Part shown: positions 14,929 to 24,579 of the stretch, piece after piece
How the letters are laid out: each line of letters begins with the position of its first letter
How positions within the stretch are numbered: the stretch's first letter is position 1
Origin: Salinispora tropica CNB-440
GTDB lineage: Bacteria; Actinomycetota; Actinomycetes; Mycobacteriales; Micromonosporaceae
Length of the DNA stretch: 64,000 nucleotides
Assembly (NCBI RefSeq): GCF_000016425.1
Contig: NC_009380.1
Span: forward strand, 620,001-684,000
Direction: 5' to 3'
The notes under the pieces: model-generated
Seen by the model: only the letters and a program-made list of their open reading frames with translations
Database searches by the model: none
Told to the model about the DNA's origin: nothing
Program-made: the position numbers and the translations under genes

Positions 14929-15903
14929 TCATGGTATGCCGGCGGTAAGAGGGGTGAGTCGGTGTTGCTCCCAGTGCTTCTGTATCCAGGATCTGTGGCC
15001 GGATTCCAACTTCGTTGCAAGCGGCTTGCCCTGAAGAGGCGCGTAACTCGGGTACGTGAGCAGGTCGCTGCGCAGGCTGATGGTCAGGGTGGCAGGGTCG
15101 ACAGCGATGTCGCCTCTGTCGAAGAGCCGATGAAGATCCCGTCTCAACAGCAGCCCGCCATCGTCGTGATGTTGACCGAGTGTGGCGTAGCTGTACAAAT
15201 GGGCTGCTTCCAGCGCCGCCGCGGGGCTGGATCCGGTGAAGGCACAGACCGGGCCCAGCGCCGCAAGCAAGCGTCTCCTGAACCCGCTCTGGCCGACACG
15301 AACTCGTACCCTGGCCTGGCGGTGACCTCCTGGAAGGGACTGCGCCCATGCCGTCGCCTCGCTGAGTCTCGCTGTGTCACGCGCCCTACCAGCCTGATCC
15401 AGCGCCTTACCGAATGCGTCCCAGCGCAGTGGCCTCATGCTGTGCTGGGATCTTGGGGACACGCACAGCGCACGTAGGGTGTCTCCGTCCAGGCAACGGC
15501 CAAGATCTAGCCAGTTGGCGTCGTGGCGCGACCTGAAGGTCTCCACCCGCTCCACACGGGTCAGGGCTTCCTCGAACGTCCTGTCGCAGGGGGTGCACCT
15601 GAACCTAGGTGCCTCTTGCCTGCGTCGCTTGATGTTCGCGCCCCCACAGTGGCGGCACCGGTAGAGGATTTTCTCGGCCCAACCTGTCTCGATTCCCTGG
15701 ATCACGGAGGCGCCGATGACTGCCTTCTTGTCCCACAGGACGATCCGGTCGCCAACAGCCACGGCGCGGGCGTTGGCGACGGTGTGGTCCCAGCTGTAGT
15801 GAGCGTCGGGGTCGTCGTCGTACCCGTCGTTGCCGCCGTGCTGGCGATCCGTACCGACGGCCAACATCAGCCAAGCCTTCGGCGAACCTTCGGCCATGGT
15901 CAC
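14929..15903 (-). CDS. EVE-zinc ribbon-HNH endonuclease (probable type IV restriction)
   Basis: A 324-residue protein from GTG 15903 (GGAGG upstream; ATG 15897 possible). Residues 8-70 look like an EVE/PUA-like reader (KAWLMLAVGTDRQHGG, then VAVGDRIVLWDKK). Next comes a zinc ribbon (CRHCGG...CTPC, about 83-104), then an HNH_2-type nuclease in the C-terminal third (VCAFTG, LEAAHLYSY, LLLRRDLHRLFDRG). EVE domains read modified cytosines, and EVE-HNH proteins are known modification-dependent nucleases. It probably cuts phage DNA carrying modified bases. Orientation is opposite to the neighbouring Vsr gene. Confidence 0.78.
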   Translation of the reverse strand: MTMAEGSPKAWLMLAVGTDRQHGGNDGYDDDPDAHYSWDHTVANARAVAVGDRIVLWDKKAVIGASVIQGIETGWAEKILYRCRHCGGANIKRRRQEAPRFRCTPCDRTFEEALTRVERVETFRSRHDANWLDLGRCLDGDTLRALCVSPRSQHSMRPLRWDAFGKALDQAGRARDTARLSEATAWAQSLPGGHRQARVRVRVGQSGFRRRLLAALGPVCAFTGSSPAAALEAAHLYSYATLGQHHDDGGLLLRRDLHRLFDRGDIAVDPATLTISLRSDLLTYPSYAPLQGKPLATKLESGHRSWIQKHWEQHRLTPLTAGIP

Positions 15904-16300
15904 CAGTTGCCTCCCATCCCCGCCTTCAGGGGAAACCTAGTGGAAGGTTCGGACAACATCGAAGGCGCTCTTGGTGTTCACCTCAAGGGAGATGATCGAT
16001 GTCGGGGTGGCCAAGCGGGCCCTCCGTTGGACCGGCTGTACCGACGGCAGGGACAGCATCGATGGGATCACCGCAGCCGTCGTGGGCTGGAGGCACACGC
16101 CAGTGGCAGGCCGCGCCGGGGCCGGTGGGAGCGACGGTGGCGGGACGCGTGCGAGGTGCGAAACTGGCGGTAGCTGGTCGTGGCTTGAGCTCTCTACACG
16201 GTAGGCGACACGGGCGCGACCTCGGACGAGGGTTCGGGGCGGTGACGCGGCGAGGTGAAGAGCCGCTGGCGCTCTTGCCAACGGTCAGGCTGGGGGTGCG
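15904..16300. other. Divergent intergenic between EVE-HNH and Vsr genes
   Basis: About 400 bases. ORFs here show no motif and look like high-GC noise. It should contain the two divergent promoters. Confidence 0.4.
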
Positions 16301-16834
16301 ATGACGAACCACGGCGATGAAGGCTCCCGGCCGCCGGGTCGCGCTGAGGCAAGATCCTGGGTGGCTACGACCGAGGGAAGCCACCTGCGGGGCCGCCGCA
16401 CACGGGACACCGCACCCGAGGTCGCGTTGCGCCGCGCCGTGCACGCTCTCGGCCTTCGATATCGCCTGGGGCGAACCCTGTTCAACCGGTGCCGGCCGGA
16501 CCTCGCGTTTCCGGGCCCACGCGTCGCGGTGTTCGTCGACGGGTGCTTTTGGCACGGATGTCCGCAGCACGGACCGTCCCGGTTTCGGGGTCCCAACGCG
16601 GACAGGTGGGCGGCGAAGATCGAGACGAACAGGCAGCGGGACCAGCGGGTGGACAAGGAACTGGTCGAAGCCGGCTGGCGAGTGGTTAGGGTGTGGGAGT
16701 GCGAGGTGCGCCAAGAGGTAGGTGGGGCGGCCCGCCGGGTCGCTGGTGTGGTGCGTGACTCGTCGCGTCCGAACCCCCTTCCTGCAGGTCCGACCGCCCG
16801 CCGTCCACCCGGCCGGCACGCCGCGCCTGACTAA
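16301..16834 (+). CDS. vsr: Very short patch repair endonuclease (Vsr)
   Basis: A 177-residue protein. Motifs run in family order: GRRTRDTAPEVALRRAVHAL, RPDLAFPGPRVAVFVDGCF followed by WHGCPQH, the W..KI..N..RD stretch, and GWRVVRVWECE at the end of the fold. Vsr nicks T:G mismatches left when 5-methylcytosine deaminates and accompanies C5 methyltransferases. Here a methyltransferase lies at 18553-20511, so it fits as the repair partner of this system. The last 30 residues are Pro/Arg-rich and poorly constrained. Confidence 0.92.
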   Translation: MTNHGDEGSRPPGRAEARSWVATTEGSHLRGRRTRDTAPEVALRRAVHALGLRYRLGRTLFNRCRPDLAFPGPRVAVFVDGCFWHGCPQHGPSRFRGPNADRWAAKIETNRQRDQRVDKELVEAGWRVVRVWECEVRQEVGGAARRVAGVVRDSSRPNPLPAGPTARRPPGRHAAPD

Positions 16835-17246
16835 CCTGATGCCACCTTCCTTTAAGCGGGAAGTGCGCCGCTACCTGCAGCGCGGCGAGCCGGTCAGGCT
16901 GTCGCGAGGTACATCGATTTCGATCGTTCGACCCATTGCGCCCGGTCGCGATTCGCCGCGTCAGTTTGCCCCTCCGTCCTACGGTTTGTGGCCGGGGGCC
17001 CGGTCCCTGTGCCGCCCGCCTCTCTCACTGGTCGGTCGCGCGGTGGGATCCGCCGTTACGCGTCACATGGGCTGTGGTTGATCCATGTCCCGGACGCTGC
17101 TCCGAGCCCCGATCACTGGCGGCCGCAGGTGCGGCTGCCCGTGTCACGGGTTGGTTGCCTTCGCACTGGTGTGCGTCTGACGCGATGGTTGGCGGGAGAG
17201 TATGACATCCTGGTCCCCGTCACCGTTTTCGACCGGAGGAGGCGTC
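16835..17246. other. Intergenic, no gene seen
   Basis: About 410 bases between vsr and the first GHKL ATPase gene. ORFs are short and lack domain motifs. A GGAGGAGG ribosome binding site lies at 17235-17242 for the downstream gene. Confidence 0.4.
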
Positions 17247-18563
17247 GTGAGCGCTCGGAACCTGTACAGCGTGGCGCCGTCTGCTGCGCGGTTGACCGAC
17301 TCGCTGCGCGACATCGGTTACGACTTTCCGACAGCGGTGGCCGACGTGGTGGACAACAGTGTCGCCGCAGGCGCGAATCGCGTCGAGATCGACATCGTGT
17401 TCGACGGCTTCGACTCGTGGGTGATGATCGCCGATGACGGCGAGGGTATGAGCGCCAACGGCTTGTTGGAGGCGTTGCGCTACGGCAGCCGGCGCGACTA
17501 CGGTCGCGGCGACCTCGGCCGGTACGGGCTGGGATTGAAGACCGCATCTCTGTCGCAGTGTCGGTCCCTGACGGTGGTTAGTCGCAGGAGGGCCGCCACG
17601 GCGCGCACCGTGTCACGGATGATCGATCTCGATCTCATCGCCGAGGTGGATGACTGGGTTGTTGCAGAACCGGCGAACGACGAGCGGGTTGTCAAGGCCC
17701 GCGAGACGGTGGCGGACACGGGGGGCACCGTGGTGCTCTGGCGCGGACTTGACCGCGTTCTGCCCGAGCGTAAGCCAGAGGGCGGCTGGGCACGTCGCCG
17801 GTTGGAAGCGCTGGCGGGCAGGACGGCTGACCACCTGGGTACGGTCTTCCACCGCTTTCTTGAGGGCGAGGTCGGTGATGGCCTCGTGATCACGGTGAAC
17901 GGCGAGAAGGTCCAGCCGTGGAACCCGTTCGCCCCGGACGAGCCATCGCGAGAGGTGCTTCCTCCGCTCCGTTTTGAGGTTACCGTCGGTGAGGCCACCG
18001 GCACGGTCTCATTGCAGCGGTACGTCCTGCCGTCCCGCGACCAGTTCTCGTCCCAGGCGGAGTTCGAGCGGCTCTCGGGCCCGCTGAACTGGAACCGTCA
18101 GCAGGGCCTGTACGTCTACCGTGCCCAGCGGTTGGTCCAGTGGGGCGGATGGAACGGCATGCGGGGCATCGACGAGCACACGAAGCTCGCGCGGGCGGCA
18201 CTGGATTTCGACACGGATCTTGACGTGGTGTTCAATATCAACGTGGCGAAGATCAGGGTGGCGATGCCGCCGCAGCTGCGCCAGCTGCTCGAACGTCCGG
18301 TGCACGAGCTGTGCATGCGGGCGGACGACGCCTACCGCAAGAACTCGCGTGGAGCCTCCGAGGGCGCGGAGGTAGCCTCCGAGCAATTGGCAGCCCTGTC
18401 TCGCAGCGAGGCATCTGGGGCGACGCCACCCATGCCGGTTGTCGGCTTGGCGCTCCGAGCCGCTGCGATGCGTGCGGGTGAGTACGCCGCTCTGCAACGC
18501 ATTGGGGAGAGGCTGCGGGCCGAAGCCCCTGATGTCGCCGCTGCGCTCGGCTTCAGGGACTGA
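17247..18563 (+). CDS. GHKL-type ATPase of a MutL/MORC-like restriction system (ATPase 1)
   Basis: A 438-residue protein from GTG 17247. The Bergerat ATP-binding fold is clear: DVVDNSVAAGA (Asn box), IADDGEGM (Asp box), GRYGLGLKTASLSQC (lid and Gly motif). The middle resembles the second domain of MutL/MORC proteins. These ATPases clamp DNA or regulate nuclease partners. It is a distant paralogue of ATPase 2 (24580-26094). The 3' end overlaps the convergent methyltransferase gene by 11 bases. Confidence 0.85.
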   Translation: MSARNLYSVAPSAARLTDSLRDIGYDFPTAVADVVDNSVAAGANRVEIDIVFDGFDSWVMIADDGEGMSANGLLEALRYGSRRDYGRGDLGRYGLGLKTASLSQCRSLTVVSRRRAATARTVSRMIDLDLIAEVDDWVVAEPANDERVVKARETVADTGGTVVLWRGLDRVLPERKPEGGWARRRLEALAGRTADHLGTVFHRFLEGEVGDGLVITVNGEKVQPWNPFAPDEPSREVLPPLRFEVTVGEATGTVSLQRYVLPSRDQFSSQAEFERLSGPLNWNRQQGLYVYRAQRLVQWGGWNGMRGIDEHTKLARAALDFDTDLDVVFNINVAKIRVAMPPQLRQLLERPVHELCMRADDAYRKNSRGASEGAEVASEQLAALSRSEASGATPPMPVVGLALRAAAMRAGEYAALQRIGERLRAEAPDVAAALGFRD

Positions 18564-20511
18564 CCACCGGCTGCCGTTCGATCCGACTGCCCCGTTTGGC
18601 AGCCTCGCTGCATGCCCTGTTGAGGGGGCAGCGTGGGCAGGCAGGGTCGGTCGGGCGGCAGACGGAGGTGGCCAGCTCGATCAGGCCGAGGTGTGCTCGC
18701 CGCGCGTCGGCGTCATCGCCGATCATTCGGGCAACGGCCAGACGCCCTGCTGTCATTCTGTGGCTGCGTTCGACGTGCTCGCCGGTGAAGCGGGCGGCGA
18801 CGCGGTGAGTGCCCTTGGTGATGAGGACGGGTTCCTCCGCGTTGTCTTCGTCGCGGGTTGGGATCGCGAGGACAGCAAGGTCGATCACCGAGGCGTCGAC
18901 CCCGCGAAGGCTGTGGATCTTGTAGTCGTCGAGCAGGTCTGGTTGCGAGGTGAGCGTGCGCGCCAGTTCGAGCAGCCGCTCCGCGCGGTGCTCGCGGTTG
19001 ATCCACCGCCCGATCTCGACGAGTTCGTCGCCGGCGTCGACGGTGTCCTGTGGCTGCTCCCATCGTTCGAGCAGTGACCAGAGGATTCGAACCTGCTCGG
19101 GTGCTGTCCGGTCGAGAAGCATCTCCGCGGAGATGACCTGCCACCGTGTCCGAGCGCGCAGCCACGGGAGGGCCGGCTCGCTGAGGTCGTCGAACCAGGT
19201 GGCGAGGGCGTGGGCTATGTCGCGGCTGCGGTACGGAGTTGGCCTGAGGGCGTCCAGCGCTGCCATCACGGCGCGTCCGAGCTGGGTGCCCAGCGCCGGG
19301 GGTACGGCGTTGCCGATCTGACGGAACGCGGCCGACGGTGGGCCGGCGAAGCGGAACCAGTCGGGGAAGGTCTGCAGCCGCGCGGCCTCACGCACCGTCA
19401 GTGTGCGGTCCTGTCGGGGATGGATGTACCAGTAGCCATCCTTGGCGATGTGCGCGGTGATAGTGCGGGAGTAGGTGTCCTCGCTCAGGCGCTTGTACTT
19501 GTCGTCGAAGATGTCGTCGCGGTAGCGCTTGACGTCCTCCGGCAGTTCTGAGTATCGGGTGCCGGCGTCCATCATGTCGAAGGCGCGCTGGTCGTCCTCG
19601 CGTACGGGCCGGGTGATGTGGTCGAAGACCTTGCCCGTGTCCACCGGTGCAACACCCTGACGCATCTGCCTCTGAAAGGCGGAAGCGGGGCCGGTGTAGT
19701 CTGACCAGCCGTCGGCACCACCCTCGGGCCTCCAGCCGCCCTCGACCTCGGGTAGGTCGCCGATCGCGTTCCACACCGACACCCGGTCCGGTACCTCCGG
19801 CGGCCAGTCGAAGGCGACTCCGTCTCGCAGTGCAACCAGGATCAATCGCTGGCGGAACTGGGGTACGCCGTAACGGAGGGTGTCGACGACCTGTTCCTCG
19901 ACGGCGTAACCGATCGACTCCAGTTCGTGCACCATGGTGCGGAGGATGAACATCTCCCGATCGAGTGCCATGTCGGGGACGTTTTCCATGATCACGGCGG
20001 CGGGTGTGGCCAGCTGAATGACCTCCAGGAACGAGTGCCAGAGGTCCCGGCGTTCGTCATGTGCCGGGCGGAGACCGTGACGGACCTGGTGACGGATCAG
20101 TGACCGGCCCGCTCGGGAGAAGGGTTGGCATGGTGGGCCGCCGGTCAGCAGCTCGATCCCCGCCTCCTTGACCAGAGCGGCGATTCGCCGGATGTTGGCG
20201 GACTCTCCCAGGTCGTAGTCGAGGGTGAGGCCCGGGTAGTGATGACGATGTGTCTCGACGGACTCTGGGTCGCGGTCGGCCGCCAGGACCACACGGAAAC
20301 CGGCCTCGGTGAGACCCAGGCTCAGACCACCCGCGCCGCTGAACAGGTCCGCTGCCAGCCGCTCGCCCCGCTCACGGCACGCTTTTGCGAAGCGGAGGAA
20401 CTCGTCGTCGTTCTCGCATGCCTCGGGGTGTGGCGCCAGGCGTACGAACGGGCCACGTACGAGTTTGACGCCGTAGCCTGCCCGACGCCGTTCGACGGTA
20501 TTTTCCGTCAT
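18553..20511 (-). CDS. DNA cytosine-C5 methyltransferase fused to HhH-GPD glycosylase-like domain
   Basis: A 652-residue protein (ATG 20511 behind GGGGAGG). The N-terminal 420 residues are a C5 methyltransferase: DLFSGAGGLSLGL, GGPPCQPFS (catalytic Cys near 128), IMENVPD, QFRQRLILVA, QIGNAVPP. The C-terminal 230 residues form an HhH-GPD/EndoIII-MutY-like domain ending in C-x6-C-x2-C-x5-C (CRPTDPACPRCPLNRAC), the classic iron-sulfur loop. The helix-hairpin-helix (LRGVDASVID) lacks the EndoIII Lys, and the usual catalytic Asp position reads ITKGTHRV, so glycosylase activity is doubtful. It may instead recognise base damage or the target site. Confidence 0.85.
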   Translation of the reverse strand: MTENTVERRRAGYGVKLVRGPFVRLAPHPEACENDDEFLRFAKACRERGERLAADLFSGAGGLSLGLTEAGFRVVLAADRDPESVETHRHHYPGLTLDYDLGESANIRRIAALVKEAGIELLTGGPPCQPFSRAGRSLIRHQVRHGLRPAHDERRDLWHSFLEVIQLATPAAVIMENVPDMALDREMFILRTMVHELESIGYAVEEQVVDTLRYGVPQFRQRLILVALRDGVAFDWPPEVPDRVSVWNAIGDLPEVEGGWRPEGGADGWSDYTGPASAFQRQMRQGVAPVDTGKVFDHITRPVREDDQRAFDMMDAGTRYSELPEDVKRYRDDIFDDKYKRLSEDTYSRTITAHIAKDGYWYIHPRQDRTLTVREAARLQTFPDWFRFAGPPSAAFRQIGNAVPPALGTQLGRAVMAALDALRPTPYRSRDIAHALATWFDDLSEPALPWLRARTRWQVISAEMLLDRTAPEQVRILWSLLERWEQPQDTVDAGDELVEIGRWINREHRAERLLELARTLTSQPDLLDDYKIHSLRGVDASVIDLAVLAIPTRDEDNAEEPVLITKGTHRVAARFTGEHVERSHRMTAGRLAVARMIGDDADARRAHLGLIELATSVCRPTDPACPRCPLNRACSEAAKRGSRIERQPVVSP

Positions 20512-20629
20512 CCGTGTCACCTCCCCGATCGTCGGAACGCACTGCGCAGGTTACCTCTGTGGTCCGACGCCTGGCGTCGGCCGCCCCGCGCCGTCAGCTT
20601 GCTGCCCGCCTAGCCTCGGTCTTTCATTT

Positions 20630-22229
20630 AAGTGCCGATCGGATAGCCGCTGCTCGATGAATCTGGTTTGTGTGGTGGTAAGTGTGTTGTTGGCATGGTG
20701 AGGGCCCGGCGCGGGGCCGGGTTCCTCCGTGCTGCTGGCCGGGATGAGACTCGCTGGGTCAACCAGTGGGCCGGGGTAGTGCGGTGAGCTTGGTGAATGC
20801 GCTGGTGAGCGCATCGGCCCAGGGCCAGCTGGCGGTGATAGCGACCCGGGTCCGGCGGGCAGTGCGGGTGATTCGGGCAGCGACGTGCAGTAGCCGGTAG
20901 CGCAGTTTCTCCGGCTCGGCGGTGGCCAGCTCGCCGTTCAAGAGCAGGATCTGAGTCCAGGCGAGCAGGTCAATTGCCGGTCAAGGCGAGCTGGAGCCAG
21001 GCCTGGTTGATCGCGAAGACGTGGGACGGGAACCGGCCGAAGCCGGTGTTCTTGCCGCAGCGGATGCGGTCCTCGACGCGGGCGTGGGCTCGATGCCGGG
21101 CCTCCAGGAACTGCACGGATCCGCTGCCGGCCGGAGTGTCGGTGGCGACGATTTGGTGCCGCCAACCTTCGAGGGTGTCGAACAGTGACAGCTGGGCGCC
21201 AGGGTGCGGGCGTTCCCGGCGGACCAGGAACCGGGTGCCCTCAGGCCAGCCAGCCGCGTCGAACAGACCGGTGATCTCGCAGACCTCGGCATGTTCACGC
21301 AGGTCACCGTTGGTGTCGACGGCCGGAACCCAACCGGTTGCAGCCCGGATCGCCGCCCGCACGGGTTCGGTGATCGCGGCGCCGACGCTGAATCGGATGT
21401 CCAGATGCTGCTCACGTAAGGCCTGGATGTGGGCCAGGAAGCCGTGGCTGGAACCAGCCGAATCCGAGCGCAGCAGGATCGGGGTGCCGTGCCGGACCGC
21501 GTCGGGGATCTGGGTGAGGGCCTGGTCGAGCACGCTGATGTGGTCGGCGGTGGTGTTGGACCCGGCCCGGCCTTCGCGCAGCAGCCCGGCCAAGGCCTCG
21601 CCGGTGTTGTCCAAGAAGCACAGCAGCGGGTGGAAGCCGAAGGTCTTCTTCCAGGTACGGGTCGCTGATTCCTTCTCGGAATGGCAGATCACGATGGTCG
21701 CGTCGATGTCCAGGACCAAGCCATCGACCGGGCGGCCGGCCACCGTCGGCCGCGGCAGGTCGCCGTGGACCTCGGCGTGCTGGGCCCAGGCGACCTCACG
21801 GGCGTGTGCCCGGGCGGACCGCAGCTCAGCCAGCGCAGACTCGTCGAGCTGCGACAACAGCCGCCACGCCGTCGGATCGGAAGCGACCGGACCGAACAGC
21901 GCGGCCTCGTTGCGTAGCACGGCAAGGTCGGCGATGGCCTCACCACCGTCGGCCAGCATCACCGCCACATCCACGGCGATCCGGCCCGGATCATGCCCGC
22001 TCTGCCGCTGCCGCAACCCCGCCAACGCCTGACTGAACGCGCTGGCCAAACCGGTCGCGTCGGCGAGGTCGGCCAGTAGCCGGGCACCGGCGTGACTGAC
22101 CACGCCGCGGCCACCACCGGTCACCATGATCTTTGGACGCGTTGCGGTACTCTGCACCCTGCGAGTGCCTTCCGTGACAGGAACATGGGACTCTCGACAA
22201 GCCCTATCTTCCCTGATCAGAAGGCACTT
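20630..22229 (-). mobile_element. IS1380-type insertion sequence
   Basis: A 1.6-kb element bounded by a short inverted repeat, AAGTGCC (20630-20636) and GGCACTT (22223-22229), and containing one transposase frame. No convincing target duplication was seen, so ends are approximate. It lies between the divergent methyltransferase and AIPR genes and so separates what was probably a shared control region. Confidence 0.7.
20759..22157 (-). pseudogene. IS1380-family transposase, frameshifted near its C-terminus
   Basis: The main frame (22157 to 20970, 395 codons) carries the IS1380 DDE-type layout: VDGLVLDIDATIVICHSEKE (first Asp region), the central ILLRSDSAGSS (second Asp), and ending QAWLQLALTGN. 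The missing end (NGELATAEPEKLRYRLLHVA onward) continues in another frame at 20941-20759. The join (GGCAATTGAC) has one extra A relative to the expected GGC-ATT-GAC. The transposase is therefore probably inactive. Confidence 0.8.
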
Positions 22230-22552
22230 CTTTCGTTCCGGTCCACCCCTTGGACAACCCTTAGCGAAGGGCCGAGGCTAACGGGTTGCCGCGCGAAATC
22301 TTCAAACTTCGTCGCGCCACAGGTAGCCGGGTGGGCCCGGAAAAGGACCGATGAGGTGATCACGACTCGCCCGCCGGGTCTTGTCGGTCCTGTCCTTATC
22401 GTGGAGAGTTGGTGCCATCACGCAACCGCGTCGGCGCGAAAAGTCACCTCACGTACCGAGAAGTCCTCCGGAGAAATGCATGACCCTCACTGGTCCGCCC
22501 GGGATGTGCGGCTCATCGTGCCGTGCTTGTGCCCTGCGGCACAGGGGTGCGC
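22230..22552. other. Upstream region of the AIPR-Z1 operon
   Basis: About 320 bases between the IS1380 end and the AIPR start. No gene seen. It should contain the operon promoter, unless that was displaced by the insertion. Confidence 0.4.
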
Positions 22553-24538
22553 GTGGCTGAGCCGGATGTCAGCGCCTACGCGCACGGCCTCATCGAGGAT
22601 GTCAGGGCCCAGGCCGAGATCGAGGGTTGCGACCTGCACGAGGCCTTCACCCAGTTGATGCTCGACCAGCTGGCTGCCGACGGGCACACCGAGGATGCCG
22701 TGGCGGTGCACTTCAAGGACCACGGTGTCGAGGTGAGCGGCTACGGTGCCGCGACCGACGACCGGTCGCTGGACCTCTTCCTCACCTACTACAGCCCCCG
22801 CGCCGACGACGACCACAAGATCGGGCGTGCCGACGTCGAGGCGGCGTTCAGGCGCTTGGAAAACTTCCTGTCCCACTGTCTGCGGGGCACCCTGGCGAGA
22901 CGGGACCCGTCCTCCGAGGTAGTCGCCATGCGCGACGCCGTCACCGACAAGTTCGGCAGGGTCGAGTCGATCCGTCTGGTGCTGGTGACCAACGCGCGCA
23001 GCGTCGCACGGGACGCCGTCGCGCCCATGTCGTTCGAGGGGCGGCACGTCACCCGCGAGTTGTGGGACCTGCGCCGGTTGGCGAACTGGTCGGCGTCCGG
23101 CAACAAGGCCGAACCGATCGTGGCGGAGTTCCCGGCGGGTCTGCCGTGCTTGGCCACCCCCCGTACGGACGAGGACTACTCGGTACTTCTCGCCATCGTG
23201 CCGGCCCGTGGCCTCGCCGATCTGTATTCGACTCACGGTGCCAGGCTCCTAGAGCTGAACGTCCGCTCGTTCCTGCAGGTCCGCGGAGCGGTCAACCGAG
23301 GAATCCTCGACACACTGAGGGGGAACCCGGAGCGATTCCTCGCCTACAACAACGGCATTGCTGCCACTGCCTCGAGGGTGGACTTCGAAAACACCCCGTC
23401 GGGACAGAGGGTGATCCGTCGTATCCATGGCCTACAGATCGTCAATGGCGGGCAGACCACCGCCACCATCCACCACGCATACCGCTACAAGGTCGACGTC
23501 GACGCGGCGCACGTGCAGATGAAGCTGACGGTCGTGTCACCGGACCGGCTTGACGACATCGTTCCGCAGATCTCGGCCTACTCCAACACCCAGAACCGCG
23601 TCACCGCCTCCGACCTGAAGGCGAACAGCGCGTTCCACGTGGACGTCGAACGCATCATGCGTACCCTTTGGGCTCCACCCAGCGCCTCACACCCCCACGA
23701 CACGCACTGGTTCTACGAGCGCGCCCGCGGCCAGTACGCCAACGCCCTGACCCGTGAGGGCACGCCCGCACGGCAGAAGGTGTTCAAGGCCGCCAACCCG
23801 CCCGCCCAGAAGTTCACCAAGTCGGACCTCGCCAAGTTCGAACACTCCTGGGCCAGGCAGCCACACCTTGTCAGCCTGGGTGCAGAGAAGAACTTCACCC
23901 TGTTCTCGCAACGCCTCGATGAACATCCCCCTGCCGTGGACAAGCAGTACTGCCGGCATCTGGTGGCCAAGGCGATCCTGTTCCGAAAGGTTGACAAGCT
24001 CGTCGCCAGGCAGAACTTCGGCGGCTACAAGGCGAACATCGTCACCTACACCGTCGCCAAACTGGTCCAGGCGACACGGGGAAGAGTCGACCTCGACCAT
24101 ATCTGGCGCACCCAGGACCTGACGTCCGCCCTGCAGGACGCCGTAACCGACCTGTCCATGCTCGTGCACAAGGTCATCACATCGCCTCCCGAGGGCCGCA
24201 CCAACGTCGGCGAGTGGACCAAGAGGCCGGAGTGCTGGAGCGCCGTACAGGATCTCGACTGGACTCCGCCGCCAGCGCTGGAGGCGGAGCTCGTCGACCT
24301 CGACACCTACAGCACCAACATGGACCTGATCAGGGGCACCGCTGCCACCGACTGGACCGACCTCGCCGCCTGGGGCGCCGAAACCGGGTATCTCGACGCC
24401 GAGCACCGCAGGTCCTCGGCAGAGATCGCCCAAGCCCTCGACCAGGGTTGGGATCCCGCCGGCAAGTACATACGGGGTGCGCTGGAGGCCATGCGCCAGG
24501 GTAGACGCAACGGGTTCCGTCGCGTCAACGGATTCTGA
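22553..24538 (+). CDS. AIPR-family abortive phage infection protein
   Basis: A 661-residue protein from GTG 22553. AIPR hallmarks are visible in order: RFLAYNNGIAATAS, LQIVNGGQTTATIH, QISAYSNTQNRV and TASDLKANSAFH. The N-terminal 150 residues resemble the variable nuclease-like region of the family. AIPR proteins are phage-defence effectors and recur in MutL/MORC-type restriction operons. It is first in a four-gene operon with ATPase 2, a PD-(D/E)XK protein and a Z1 protein, all co-directional. Confidence 0.88.
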   Translation: MAEPDVSAYAHGLIEDVRAQAEIEGCDLHEAFTQLMLDQLAADGHTEDAVAVHFKDHGVEVSGYGAATDDRSLDLFLTYYSPRADDDHKIGRADVEAAFRRLENFLSHCLRGTLARRDPSSEVVAMRDAVTDKFGRVESIRLVLVTNARSVARDAVAPMSFEGRHVTRELWDLRRLANWSASGNKAEPIVAEFPAGLPCLATPRTDEDYSVLLAIVPARGLADLYSTHGARLLELNVRSFLQVRGAVNRGILDTLRGNPERFLAYNNGIAATASRVDFENTPSGQRVIRRIHGLQIVNGGQTTATIHHAYRYKVDVDAAHVQMKLTVVSPDRLDDIVPQISAYSNTQNRVTASDLKANSAFHVDVERIMRTLWAPPSASHPHDTHWFYERARGQYANALTREGTPARQKVFKAANPPAQKFTKSDLAKFEHSWARQPHLVSLGAEKNFTLFSQRLDEHPPAVDKQYCRHLVAKAILFRKVDKLVARQNFGGYKANIVTYTVAKLVQATRGRVDLDHIWRTQDLTSALQDAVTDLSMLVHKVITSPPEGRTNVGEWTKRPECWSAVQDLDWTPPPALEAELVDLDTYSTNMDLIRGTAATDWTDLAAWGAETGYLDAEHRRSSAEIAQALDQGWDPAGKYIRGALEAMRQGRRNGFRRVNGF

Positions 24539-24579
24539 AGGTTCGTTCGGACCACCGGTAGTCAAGCGGGGAGCGGAAG

